Source: Methylotenera_A sp046594915
GTDB taxonomy: Bacteria > Pseudomonadota > Gammaproteobacteria > Burkholderiales > Methylophilaceae
Length of the DNA stretch: 64,000 nt
Direction: 5' to 3'
NCBI GenBank assembly: GCA_046594915.1
Contig: JBKJRC010000006.1
Span: 235,852 to 299,851 of the forward strand
Of the stretch, positions 8,355 through 18,100 are shown in pieces (position 1 is the stretch's first letter; each line of letters begins with the position of its first letter). The notes under the pieces were generated by a model that saw nothing but the letters and a program-made list of their open reading frames with translations, searched no databases and had not been told where the DNA came from. Position numbers and translations under genes: made by a program.

Positions 8355-9763
8355 GTGCGCAATTTAACCGATATGCGATTATTTTATGTGGTGGTGCAGG
8401 CACTCGATTATGGCCGCTGTCGCGCACATTACGCCCTAAGCAATTATTGGCTTTAAATGGTGATTTAACCTTGCTGCAGCAAACCACACAGCGTTTGTTA
8501 GCACATGTTTCTGCCGCTAATTTATTTACTGTCACGCATGAAGATCATAAATTTGAAGTAAAGGGCCAATTGGCAGAAGTGGCGCCTGAGGCAGTGAATA
8601 ATGTGCTAGCCGAACCCTGCGCTAGAAACACACTGCCTGCGATTGCCTGGGCGGTTAATCAAATTAATCTGCAAGATCCCAACGCGATGATTGGTGTGTT
8701 TGCGTCCGACCATTCTATTGATAAAACCGATGCATTTTTGAAGGCATGGCAAACCGCTGAATTAGCCGCTGATGATGATTATTTGGTGTTGCTGGGCATT
8801 AAGCCGCATGAGCCTGCAACCGGCTATGGTTATATTAAACCTGGCCAGCACTTAGCATACAAAGCCGCGCTGCCAGTGCTTAAGGTAGACCAGTTTGTCG
8901 AAAAACCAGATTTGGAAAAAGCCCAGCAATTTGTCAGTGATGGCTACTTGTGGAACAGCGGCATGTTCGTGTTTAAAGCGCGTGCATTTATGGATATGCT
9001 ACGACAATATCAACCAGAAATGGCGCAGCAATTGGCCAGCATGCATGCAGAAAACTTCGCTGAAACCTATGCCAATTTTGATAATGTATCAATGGATTAT
9101 GGCTTAGCAGAACTGGCCGAAAAAGTAGCTGTTGTGCCAGTAGATATGGCTTGGAGCGACTTGGGCAGTTGGGATTCGATTTACCAGCGCCATGATAAAG
9201 ATGCTAAAAATAATGTCACGCATGGGCAAGTTTTATCACACGACACCAGTAATAGCCTGCTTTGGACGGAATCTGGCCTGCTTGCCACGCTAGGCCTAGA
9301 TAATGTGGTGGTGATTCAAACGGCTGATGCGACTTTAATTTGTGATAAAAACCGCAGCGAAGACATTAAAACATTGGTCGCGCAAGTTAAAATATTTAAC
9401 CCAACCCTGACTGAAATTCACCAGACCGTCTATCGCCCATGGGGTAGTTATACGGTGCTGCAAGAAAGTAGTAACTTTAAAATTAAACGCATTGTGGTCA
9501 ACCCAGGCGCTAAATTATCCATGCAAATGCACAAACACCGCGCAGAGCATTGGGTAGTGGTTTCGGGTGTGGCGTCCATCACTAATAACGAAATTGAATT
9601 CACGCTAAACGAAAATCAATCGACCTATATTTCAAAAACACATCGCCATCGACTGGAAAATAAAGGTAGCGAGCCGTTAAGTATTATCGAAGTGCAATGC
9701 GGTGATTATGTGGGTGAAGATGACATTATTCGGTTTGATGACGTTTACGGACGCATGGTTTAA
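8351..9763 (+). CDS. manC: Mannose-1-phosphate guanylyltransferase / mannose-6-phosphate isomerase
   Basis: 470 aa bifunctional type II PMI-GMP (ManC/AlgA/CpsB family). The N-terminal nucleotidyltransferase (about 1-285) shows the GGAGTRLWPLSRTLRPKQ signature, GVFASDHSID, FVEKPD and WNSGMFVF. The C-terminal cupin (about 355-465) carries the isomerase metal-binding region (MQMHKHRAEHWVVVSG). It makes GDP-mannose, feeding Gmd/Rmd and mannosyl transfer downstream. The start overlaps the regulator stop by 4 bp. A decayed copy of its 3' end lies at 11657-11869, after the next gene. Confidence 0.95.
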   Translation: MSAQFNRYAIILCGGAGTRLWPLSRTLRPKQLLALNGDLTLLQQTTQRLLAHVSAANLFTVTHEDHKFEVKGQLAEVAPEAVNNVLAEPCARNTLPAIAWAVNQINLQDPNAMIGVFASDHSIDKTDAFLKAWQTAELAADDDYLVLLGIKPHEPATGYGYIKPGQHLAYKAALPVLKVDQFVEKPDLEKAQQFVSDGYLWNSGMFVFKARAFMDMLRQYQPEMAQQLASMHAENFAETYANFDNVSMDYGLAELAEKVAVVPVDMAWSDLGSWDSIYQRHDKDAKNNVTHGQVLSHDTSNSLLWTESGLLATLGLDNVVVIQTADATLICDKNRSEDIKTLVAQVKIFNPTLTEIHQTVYRPWGSYTVLQESSNFKIKRIVVNPGAKLSMQMHKHRAEHWVVVSGVASITNNEIEFTLNENQSTYISKTHRHRLENKGSEPLSIIEVQCGDYVGEDDIIRFDDVYGRMV

Positions 9764-9824
9764 CTTTTCTTGTACGTATATCACTAATTAAGTATCAATT
9801 TTATTTTATGAATGAATCTTGTTA

Positions 9825-11603
9825 ATGCAATCGAAAAACTCACTTTTTAGTTTAATCCGTAGACTTTGGTTGCACATGGCGTTAAGACGTCGCAGACAAT
9901 TTGGCTTGTTACTGATTTTAATGATTGTTGCCTCGTTTGCAGAAGTATTCAGTATTGGTGCTATTTTGCCTTTTTTAGGCGTATTAACTGCGCCACAACG
10001 GGTTTTTGACCATGCATTTGCGCAACCAGTCATTCAGTTTTTAAATCTTACCTCAGCTGACCAATTGTTATTGCCACTAACCATTTTATTTTGCACCGCT
10101 GTATTAATGGCAGGTGCAATGCGTTTGTTGCTGGTGTGGGCAACCATGCGATTATCTTTTGGCGCAGGAGCCGATATTAGTTTAGACGTTTATCGGCGCA
10201 CGCTTTATCAGCCCTATGCCGTGCATGTCTCACGCAACAGTAGCGAAGTGATTGCTGGCATTACTAATAAATCCAACAGTGTCATTTTTGGCACTCTGGT
10301 GCCAATTTTAACCATTATTAGCTCCTTTTTTATGTTAACTTCCATTTTAGTGGCAATCATTTACGTGAATCCTTTGATTGCATTTATTGCTTTTGGCAGT
10401 TTTGGCTTACTTTATTTAACGATCATTAAGCTAACACGCAGACGTCTTATATCAGATGGCGAATGCATAGCGCGCGAATCGGTTAACGTACACAAATCTT
10501 TGCAAGAAGGATTATCGGGAATACGCGATGTATTAATTGATGGTAGCCAGACGACTTATTGCCAAATTTATCGTGACTCTGATTTACCCATGCGTCGTGC
10601 GCAGGGTGATAGTTTCTTTATCAGTTCGGCGCCACGCTACTTTATGGAGGCTTTAGGCATGCTGCTGATTGCTGTAATGGCCTATATATTAGCGCTTCAG
10701 CCAGATGGCGTTGCCAGAGCGATTCCTATTTTGGGTGCGCTAGCACTTGGGGCGCAGCGATTGCTTCCCGTGTTACAGCAAACATATTCTAGCGTATCAG
10801 GTATCGTAGGTGGGCAAGCATCGCTGCGAGATACTTTAGAGTTACTAGATCAGCCATTACCAAATCATGCAAATCTGCCAACACCGAATCCGCTGCCCTT
10901 TCAACAAGCCATTGTTTTAAACCAATTGTCATTCCGCTACAACGACTCATCAGCATGGGTACTTAAACAGTTAAATATCACCATCGGTAAAGGTAGCAGA
11001 GTTGGTGTGATAGGCTCGACAGGTGGCGGTAAAAGTACCTTATTAGATATTGTAATGGGATTGTTGCAACCCACTGAAGGCTGGCTTGAGATTGATGGAA
11101 AAATTGTGGATGAAGCCAATACACGCGCATGGCAATCGCACATTGCACACGTGCCGCAAGCCATTTTTTTAGCCGATAGTACGATTGCAGAAAATATAGC
11201 CTTTGGTATTCCAAAGAATGAAATTGATTATGAACGCGTAATGCTTGCTGCCCAACAAGCGCAAATAGCAGAGGCAATTGAATCTTGGCCAAAGCAATAT
11301 AAAACCTTTGTTGGTGAGCGTGGCGTGCGTTTATCTGGTGGTCAACGGCAAAGAATTGGCATAGCGCGCGCCTTATATAAACAAGCAGATGTGATTATTT
11401 TTGACGAAGCAACCAGCGCACTGGATAGTGAAACCGAACAAGCGGTGATGCAAGCAATTGATAACTTAAGCGAAAACTTAACCATTATTATTATTGCGCA
11501 TCGATTAACTACGCTAAAAAATTGCTCACAGATTATTGAGCTTGCAAGTGGTAGCGTTAAACAAATCGGTACTTACGAAAAAATAGTTGAACATTCTACA
11601 TAA
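9825..11603 (+). CDS. ABC exporter, fused permease and ATPase (PglK/MsbA-like)
   Basis: About 592 aa half-transporter. Six predicted helices at about residues 20-330 are followed by a nucleotide-binding domain (about 355-590): Walker A GSTGGGKST near residue 400, signature LSGGQRQRIGIARAL, Walker B VIIFDEATSALDSE and the H-loop AHRLTTL. Such fused exporters flip lipid-linked oligosaccharides (PglK) or lipid A (MsbA); the location in a polysaccharide locus favours the former. TTG at 9819 is an alternative start; neither start has a strong Shine-Dalgarno. The gene is bracketed by intact manC and a manC remnant, suggesting it came in through, or was trapped by, a duplication. Confidence 0.85.
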   Translation: MQSKNSLFSLIRRLWLHMALRRRRQFGLLLILMIVASFAEVFSIGAILPFLGVLTAPQRVFDHAFAQPVIQFLNLTSADQLLLPLTILFCTAVLMAGAMRLLLVWATMRLSFGAGADISLDVYRRTLYQPYAVHVSRNSSEVIAGITNKSNSVIFGTLVPILTIISSFFMLTSILVAIIYVNPLIAFIAFGSFGLLYLTIIKLTRRRLISDGECIARESVNVHKSLQEGLSGIRDVLIDGSQTTYCQIYRDSDLPMRRAQGDSFFISSAPRYFMEALGMLLIAVMAYILALQPDGVARAIPILGALALGAQRLLPVLQQTYSSVSGIVGGQASLRDTLELLDQPLPNHANLPTPNPLPFQQAIVLNQLSFRYNDSSAWVLKQLNITIGKGSRVGVIGSTGGGKSTLLDIVMGLLQPTEGWLEIDGKIVDEANTRAWQSHIAHVPQAIFLADSTIAENIAFGIPKNEIDYERVMLAAQQAQIAEAIESWPKQYKTFVGERGVRLSGGQRQRIGIARALYKQADVIIFDEATSALDSETEQAVMQAIDNLSENLTIIIIAHRLTTLKNCSQIIELASGSVKQIGTYEKIVEHST

Positions 11604-11656
11604 AATAATCATTAACAAACTTGCACCTTTAAGATTACTATTAGATAGAATTTAAA

Positions 11657-11869
11657 TTGGATAGTGGGTTCTGGCATAGCGTTCACCAGCACTGATGAAA
11701 TTGAATATACCTTAAACGAAAGCCAATCAATTTACATATCTAAAACTCAACACTATCGCCACGAAAATAAAGGTACAAACCGTTAAGTATTATTGAGATG
11801 CAATGCGGTCATTATGTAGGCGAAAATCAACTTGTGAGGCTTGAAGATATGGGCGTAAATAATGTTTAA
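11657..11869 (+). pseudogene. Decayed, frameshifted remnant of a manC/algA C-terminal cupin
   Basis: Translating this gap gives FTSTDEIEYTLNESQSIYIS, then KTQHYRHENKGTN, a one-base frameshift, then LSIIEMQCGHYVGEN and a stop at 11867-11869. The intact ManC C-terminus at 9560-9763 reads ITNNEIEFTLNENQSTYIS, KTHRHRLENKGSEP, LSIIEVQCGDYVGED. Nucleotide identity is also obvious by eye (for example CAATGCGGT and GTTAAGTATTAT in both). The N-terminal part is missing, there is a frameshift, and no start or ribosome-binding site is present, so it cannot make a working enzyme. It marks either a partial duplication of manC or the tail of a second manC lost by recombination. Confidence 0.88.
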
Positions 11870-11923
11870 ATTAAAAAGACTAATCAAGTCACTCACTGTG
11901 TGTGCAAATTTTAAGGCTAAGGT

Positions 11924-12718
11924 TTGAAAATAATTATTTCGGCTCTTTGGAGCTATCGCGGCTTTATTCTAGGAAACGTAAAGCGAGAATTTCAATCAAA
12001 ATACAGTAATTCTTTACTGGGTGCGGCTTGGACTGTAATTAACCCGTTAGCCATGATTGTGGTTTATACCGTGATCTTTTCTCAAATTATGAAAACGAGG
12101 CTGGCTGGGGTTGATAGTGTTTTCGCCTACAGCATTTATTTGTGCGCGGGTATTTTAACTTGGGGTTTATTTGCTGAAATTATTGGCAGGGCGCAAAATG
12201 TTTTTTTAGATAATGCCAATATACTCAAAAAATTAAGTTTCCCCAGATTATGCTTGCCCGTAATTGTCGTTGCAAACGCTTTGCTAAATTTTTCAATTAT
12301 TTTTGGGCTTTTTACAGCATTTTTGCTGATTACAAATAACTTCCCCGGCTGGTCTTATTTCTCACTGTTTCCAATTTTATTTATTCAAATAACTTTTGCA
12401 ATTGGATTAGGCTTAACTATTGGCGTGCTGAATGTTTTTTTTAGAGACGTTGGTCAGTTTTTTGGGATTTTTTTACAATTTTGGTTTTGGCTTACCCCAA
12501 TAGTTTACCCAATTTCTATTATTCCAGAAGCTGTACGCCCATTATTCCAGTTAAATCCGATGGCGATAATAATTGAAGGCTATCAAACAATATTGGTGAA
12601 TAAACTACAACCTGATTGGCATGGTTTGTTAATGGTATTTTTTGTGGCAATAATTTTATGTATATTTGCTTTTAGGTTGTTCCGTAAACGTGCTGGCGAG
12701 ATGGTGGATGAGCTTTAA
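11924..12718 (+). CDS. wzm: O-antigen/polysaccharide ABC transporter permease
   Basis: 264 aa, six predicted membrane helices, ABC-2 type. Wzm-typical blocks are ISALWSYRGFILGNVKREFQ near the N-terminus, KYSNSLLGAAWTVINPLAMI, and LTPIVYPISIIPE near helix 5. With Wzt it moves an undecaprenyl-linked, completed polymer across the inner membrane. TTG start at 11924, with AAGG about 8 nt upstream. Its stop overlaps the wzt start (TAATG). It directly follows the manC remnant. Confidence 0.93.
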   Translation: MKIIISALWSYRGFILGNVKREFQSKYSNSLLGAAWTVINPLAMIVVYTVIFSQIMKTRLAGVDSVFAYSIYLCAGILTWGLFAEIIGRAQNVFLDNANILKKLSFPRLCLPVIVVANALLNFSIIFGLFTAFLLITNNFPGWSYFSLFPILFIQITFAIGLGLTIGVLNVFFRDVGQFFGIFLQFWFWLTPIVYPISIIPEAVRPLFQLNPMAIIIEGYQTILVNKLQPDWHGLLMVFFVAIILCIFAFRLFRKRAGEMVDEL

Positions 12719-13938
12719 TGGGTACTATAACAGTTAACCACTTAGGCAAGGCCTATAAGCAATATCCCACAAAATGGTCGCGTTTGTTCGAGTGGATAAT
12801 TCCATTCAGTCAAACGCGCCATCAACTCAAATGGGTGCTGCAAGACATCAATTTTACCGTCAGGTCTGGCGAGGCAATGGGTATTATTGGTATCAATGGC
12901 GCAGGTAAAAGCACATTGCTTAAGATGATTACTGGCACCACACAGCCAACAACGGGCAGCGTTAATATTACAGGGCGCGTTGCGGCTCTTTTGGAGCTAG
13001 GAATGGGATTTCATCCGGATTTTACTGGCAGACAAAATGCTTATATGGCGGGCCAGTTGCTAGGCTTTAGTATGGAGGAAATTACTCGACTGATGCCTGA
13101 AATTGAAGCCTTTGCCGAAATTGGTGAGTACATTGATCAGCCCGTAAGAGTTTATTCCAGCGGCATGCAAATGCGATTAGCGTTCAGTGTTGCAACTGCA
13201 CATCGGCCAGATGTATTGATTGTTGATGAAGCATTATCTGTTGGCGATGCCTACTTTCAACATAAAAGCTTCGATCGTATCCGTCAGTATAGAAAACAGG
13301 GCACGACATTGCTTATAGTGTCGCATGATAAAGGCGTTATTCAATCCATTTGTGATCAGGCGATTTTGCTTAACGCTGGCAAATTGGTAATGCAGGGCGA
13401 GCCAGAAGCGGTAATGGACTATTACAATGCTATGTTGGCTGAGAGAGAAAACAAGACAGTGCGCCAACAGCCCACCAATGAAGGCAAAGTACAGACATTA
13501 TCGGGCAGTGGCGAAGCGACTATTTTAGAAATTGTACTGCTCAATCAAAGTGGCGAACGCATCGAGGTCGTGAATGTCGGTGAACCCGTTACTCTTAAAA
13601 TATTGGTGCGGGCAACTGTCGACTTACCCGAACTGGTACTGGGATATATGATCAAGGACCGCTTGGGACAACCAATATTTGGTATCAATACACACCACCT
13701 CAATTGCAAGATGGAGCAGATAGCAGGGGGGGCAACCGTCACCTACAGATTTCAATTTGCGGCCAACTTGGGAGAAGGCAATTACTCAGTTGCAGTTGCG
13801 TTACACACGGATGACACGCACATCAGCAAGAACTATGAGTGGCGAGATCATGCGCTGGTTTTTAATGTCGTTAATATCGACAAAGATAGATTTGTAGGTG
13901 TGGCTTGGTTGCCGCCTATTATGGAGTTGGCACAATGA
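12718..13938 (+). CDS. wzt: O-antigen ABC transporter ATPase with C-terminal glycan-binding domain
   Basis: 406 aa. The N-terminal ATPase has Walker A GINGAGKST (58-66), signature SSGMQ (about 147-151) and Walker B VLIVDE (166-171). A C-terminal beta-sandwich domain (about 265-400, Wzt_C type) follows. In the E. coli O9a and O8 systems this extra domain recognises the methyl or methyl-phosphate cap on the finished chain, so only capped polymers are exported. Its presence here, directly before a SAM methyltransferase whose start overlaps this stop (ATGA), predicts a cap-dependent, chain-length-controlled polysaccharide. Confidence 0.93.
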   Translation: MGTITVNHLGKAYKQYPTKWSRLFEWIIPFSQTRHQLKWVLQDINFTVRSGEAMGIIGINGAGKSTLLKMITGTTQPTTGSVNITGRVAALLELGMGFHPDFTGRQNAYMAGQLLGFSMEEITRLMPEIEAFAEIGEYIDQPVRVYSSGMQMRLAFSVATAHRPDVLIVDEALSVGDAYFQHKSFDRIRQYRKQGTTLLIVSHDKGVIQSICDQAILLNAGKLVMQGEPEAVMDYYNAMLAERENKTVRQQPTNEGKVQTLSGSGEATILEIVLLNQSGERIEVVNVGEPVTLKILVRATVDLPELVLGYMIKDRLGQPIFGINTHHLNCKMEQIAGGATVTYRFQFAANLGEGNYSVAVALHTDDTHISKNYEWRDHALVFNVVNIDKDRFVGVAWLPPIMELAQ

Positions 13939-15143
13939 GCAACGACTTTTATCGTGCTTTTGAAGACAAGCATCGTGGCCCACGTGAGTTAATCAAATCG
14001 CGCCTGCGAGTATATCTCCCATTCATTGTGCCATTGCAAGCTATTTATAGCGATGTCAAAGCTATTGATTTGGGCTGCGGTAGGGGCGAATGGCTGGAAC
14101 TGCTTAGAGAGCTGGGCTTAGACGCACAAGGGGTTGATCTTGATGACGGCATGCTTGCAATTTGTCGTGAACTTTGTTTGAAAGTTTCCACTACAGACGC
14201 ATTAACGGCACTCAAAGCGCTACCTGATGAAAGCCAACTCGTCGTTTCCGGATTTCACATTGCCGAGCATATCCCGTTTACAGTTCTCCAAACATTAGTT
14301 CAGGAGGCCTTGCGCGTTTTGAAACCGACCGGCCTGCTGATTCTTGAAACACCCAACCCCGAAAACATAGTGGTGGGTTCCTGCAATTTTTATCTGGATC
14401 CGACCCATCAGCGACCGATTCCGCCTCAATTAATGGAGTTTCTCACGGAGTATTACGGTTTTATTCGCACGAAAATATTGAGACTGCATGAAAATGAGAA
14501 TTTATTAGACGCGCAGGTGATGTCATTGTGCGATGTGTTGGGTGGTGCAAGCCCAGACTATGCGGTAATTGCTCAAAAAGCAGCCAAAGAAAATATTGCG
14601 ACTGCGACAAGTCGAGCCTTCGAACTTGAGTACGGCACAAATATGGAAGTACTTGCGGATAGGTACGACAGACAAGCTAAATCCGCTACTCTTACAGCAG
14701 AAGTTAAAAGGCAGCAGGCAGAAGTTAAAATGCAACAGGCAGAAGTTAAAATGCAACAGGCAGAAAGACAGCTAGAAACGGTCTACAACAGCACATCGTG
14801 GCGCATTACAGCACCATTGAGGATGTTCGGATATATTAAAAAAAGATTATTTAGCCTATCTAAATTGAATAAAATTGAAATTAAGGAAGAAGTTAATCAG
14901 CTCTTAGCTCATTCTCAACTTTACATTAATCGACGTCCCAAAATTAGATATACCGTGCTTGTTGCGTTAACACTTTTTCCTGCTTTGAAAAGACGAATTA
15001 CACAGGCGTCATTGAATGAATCAATTGCACAAGTCCTACATTCCCAAGTTCCAACCGAGGCGGAAGTGCTAACACCACGAGCACGCAAGATTTATGCCCA
15101 CCTCACAGCAACGGTTGCAAGACGTCAGAAAGAAAATGGCTAA
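13935..15143 (+). CDS. SAM methyltransferase with heptad-repeat coiled coil, putative chain terminator
   Basis: 402 aa. A class I methyltransferase domain occupies about residues 40-240 (motif I AIDLGCGRGEWLELL; GFHIAEHIPF; ILETPNPENI). A coiled coil follows at about 245-290, containing three consecutive heptads AEVKRQQ, AEVKMQQ, AEVKMQQ (255-275). After it comes NSTSWRITAPLR, a motif often seen in polysaccharide enzymes and likely membrane-associating. ATG at 13935 is chosen because it overlaps the wzt stop; an upstream in-frame GTG would run 30 bp into wzt. By analogy with WbdD (cap-adding enzyme whose coiled coil acts as a length ruler), it may end chain growth by methylation. Unlike WbdD, no kinase domain is visible. 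That role is inference. Confidence 0.8.
   Translation: MSNDFYRAFEDKHRGPRELIKSRLRVYLPFIVPLQAIYSDVKAIDLGCGRGEWLELLRELGLDAQGVDLDDGMLAICRELCLKVSTTDALTALKALPDESQLVVSGFHIAEHIPFTVLQTLVQEALRVLKPTGLLILETPNPENIVVGSCNFYLDPTHQRPIPPQLMEFLTEYYGFIRTKILRLHENENLLDAQVMSLCDVLGGASPDYAVIAQKAAKENIATATSRAFELEYGTNMEVLADRYDRQAKSATLTAEVKRQQAEVKMQQAEVKMQQAERQLETVYNSTSWRITAPLRMFGYIKKRLFSLSKLNKIEIKEEVNQLLAHSQLYINRRPKIRYTVLVALTLFPALKRRITQASLNESIAQVLHSQVPTEAEVLTPRARKIYAHLTATVARRQKENG
14697..14759 (+). repeat. Three 21-bp tandem repeats encoding coiled-coil heptads
   Basis: Units at 14697-14717, 14718-14738 and 14739-14759. The second and third are identical at the DNA level (GCAGAAGTTAAAATGCAACA plus G); the first differs at three bases. 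A partial fourth unit (GCAGAA) follows. Each unit is one heptad, so gain or loss changes coil length without losing frame or register. Confidence 0.93.
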
Positions 15144-18100
15144 TGCGTATTGTTGTTGATCTTCAGGCAGCACAGTCCACTGGTTCACGTAACCGTGGCA
15201 TTGGTCGTTATTCGCTTTCTCTAGCTTTAGCCATGGTGCGTAACCGTGGTGAACATGAAATTTTAATTGCGCTAAACGGCCTATTTGCAGAAACTATTGA
15301 ACCAATACGTGCAGTGTTTGAAGGCCTGCTTCCGCAAGAAAATATTCATGTCTGGAGTACACTAGCTCCTGTGGCCAGATTAGATTATGCCAATGAGTGG
15401 CGACGTCAGTCGGCGGAATTGGTGCGTGAAGCGTTTTTTGGCAGTCTCAAGCCGGATATGGTGCATGTTAGTAGTTTGTTTGAAGGCCTTGGGGATGATG
15501 CAGTCACTAGTATTGGTGTACTATCAAATACAATTCCTACTGCTGTTACTCTTTACGACTTAATCCCTTATATATATCGCAAACCATATCTTGAAAATCC
15601 CGCAGTCGAAAAATGGTATTTAGAAAAAATACAGCACTTGCAGCGAGCCGATTTATGGTTGGCTATTTCTGAGTCCTCAAGGCGTGAAGGCATAGAGCAT
15701 CTTAGTTTTTCCGAAAATCAATCGATAAATATTTCAACCGATGTTGATGCGCACTTTCAACAGCAAAAAATTTCAGTTGAATCAGAACAACTCTTACGGC
15801 AGAAATATGGCTTGCATAGACCATTTCTGATGTACACGGGAGGCATTGATCACCGTAAAAATATTGAGGGTTTGATTCGTGCATTTTCAAAATTGCCAAG
15901 TGTTCTGCGTACACAGTATCAGTTAGTCATCGTTTGTTCTGTCCAGCCGGAAAGAATGTATTTGCTAGAGCAACTTGTTGCGCAACAGGGCTTAGAAAAG
16001 GGCGATGTTGTTCTTACCGGATTCGTACCCGAAGACGACTTGCTTGTACTTTATAATCTCTGCTCTCTATTCGTTTTTACTTCCTGGCTTGAAGGTTTCG
16101 GGCTGCCCGCTTTGGAGGCGATGCGGTGCGGAGCACCAGTGATTGGCGCTAACACTTTCTGCTTATCCGAAGTTATCGGATGGGGGGAGGCAATGTTTGA
16201 CCCGCATTCAGATGAGGCAATGGCAGCGGCGATGGAACGCGCATTATCGGACGCTACATTTCGAGCGGAACTTGTCAATAATAGCAAAAAGCAGTCTGCG
16301 AAGTTTTCTTGGGACAATAGTGCGCAGCGTGCGCTTGCCGCGATGGAACAACTACATGTGGAACGATCTGCCAAATCTACGGTGAAAGATATTGTGGCGC
16401 GTCGTCCAAGACTAGCCTATGTTTCGCCGCTCCCGCCAGAAAAGTCCGGCATCGCCGATTACGGTGCAGAGCTTCTGCCTGAATTGGCCCGCCATTATGA
16501 AATTGACGTTATAGTTACTCAAGAAGAAATTTCAGATCCATGGATTAGAGCAAACTGTTCTGTTCGTACAGTCGAATGGTTTGTTGAAAATTCAGATAAG
16601 TACGAACGTGTGTTGTATCACTTTGGAAACTCAACATTTCATCAGCACATGTTTGATTTATTAAAAAAAATTCCTGGGGTTGTAGTTTTACATGAATTTT
16701 TTTTAGCCCATGTTTTAGAGTTTATGGAGGGATCCGAATATCAAGCGGAAGCGTGGTCTCAGGCGCTATATTATAGTCATGGTTATAATGCAGTGAAACA
16801 ACGCTTTCATGCTCCAGAAGCAGCAGGTGTAAATTGGAGTTACCCATGTAATTTTGAGGTTATTCAAAGTGCGTTAGGTATTATTGTGCATTCTGAACAC
16901 CCTCGATGGTTAGCTAATCAATGGTTTGGTCATGGCACAGCAGAAGATTGGGCTGTAATTCCACTGCCGCGTGTTGCAAAGAATGCTAATAATAAGGCCG
17001 AAGCGCGCCGCCAATTAATGCTGGAAGATAATGATTTTGTAGTATGTAGTTTTGGCATACTTGGACCTGCTAAATCAAATCATCGATTGCTAAGTGCTTG
17101 GCTGAAATCAATTTTAGCAAGAAATGCGGATTGCATACTGATATTTGTTGGTGAAAATAATCAAGATGAATACGGGGCGGATTTTTTAGGCCGAATACGC
17201 GCATTGGGAATTGAAAATCGTATACAAATTACTGGCTGGACAGATTTCGATGTGTACAACCAATACCTAACCGCAGCCGATGTGGGTGTGCAATTGCGTG
17301 AAAATTCACGTGGTGAAACTTCAGCCGCGGTTTTAGATTGCATGAATTATGGTTTAGCAACCATTGTCAATGCACATGGCAGCATGGCAGATCTAGCAGA
17401 CGATGGTGTGTACAAAATTTCGGACAAATTTAATGACTTAGAACTTACCGCGGCGCTGGAGAGCTTATTTCATAATCCATCCCAACGTTGTCAATTGGGT
17501 TTGAAAGCGCAACAGATAATTCACACTTTTCATGCCCCGCGCACATGTGGCGATCAATACGCCCAATCAATTGAGGCAATCTATTGCAACGCTGCAACAG
17601 GAATTCATTCTTTAATAAATGCTTTGGCAGTGACTAACACTTCAGCTAGCGATCAAAATGCTTGGGTTAATTTAGCAGAATCAATAGCGCAGTCAATTCC
17701 AAATAAATTAGCAGTACATCAACTCTTTGTTGATATCTCATCGGTTGTGGTTAACGATCTTAAAACGGGAATTCAGCGCGTAGTACGTAGCATCTTGCAA
17801 GAACTGCTGAATAATCCCCCAGCAGGCTATCGCATAGAACCTGTTTATGGAAATGTAAATGGTAAAGGCTATCGGTATGCACGTAAATATACTTTACAAA
17901 TGCTGGATTGCCCCGTTTCATTGTTAAGCGATGACATCATTGAATACAATAATGGCGATATTTTTTTAGGGCTAGACTTAAATCACGGCACAACGCTCGC
18001 CCATGATTGGTTTTATCAGAAAATGAGAAACTATGGGGTACAAATTCATTTTGTTGTGTACGATTTGCTTCCTGTGCAATTCCCCCACTTTTGGGATTCA

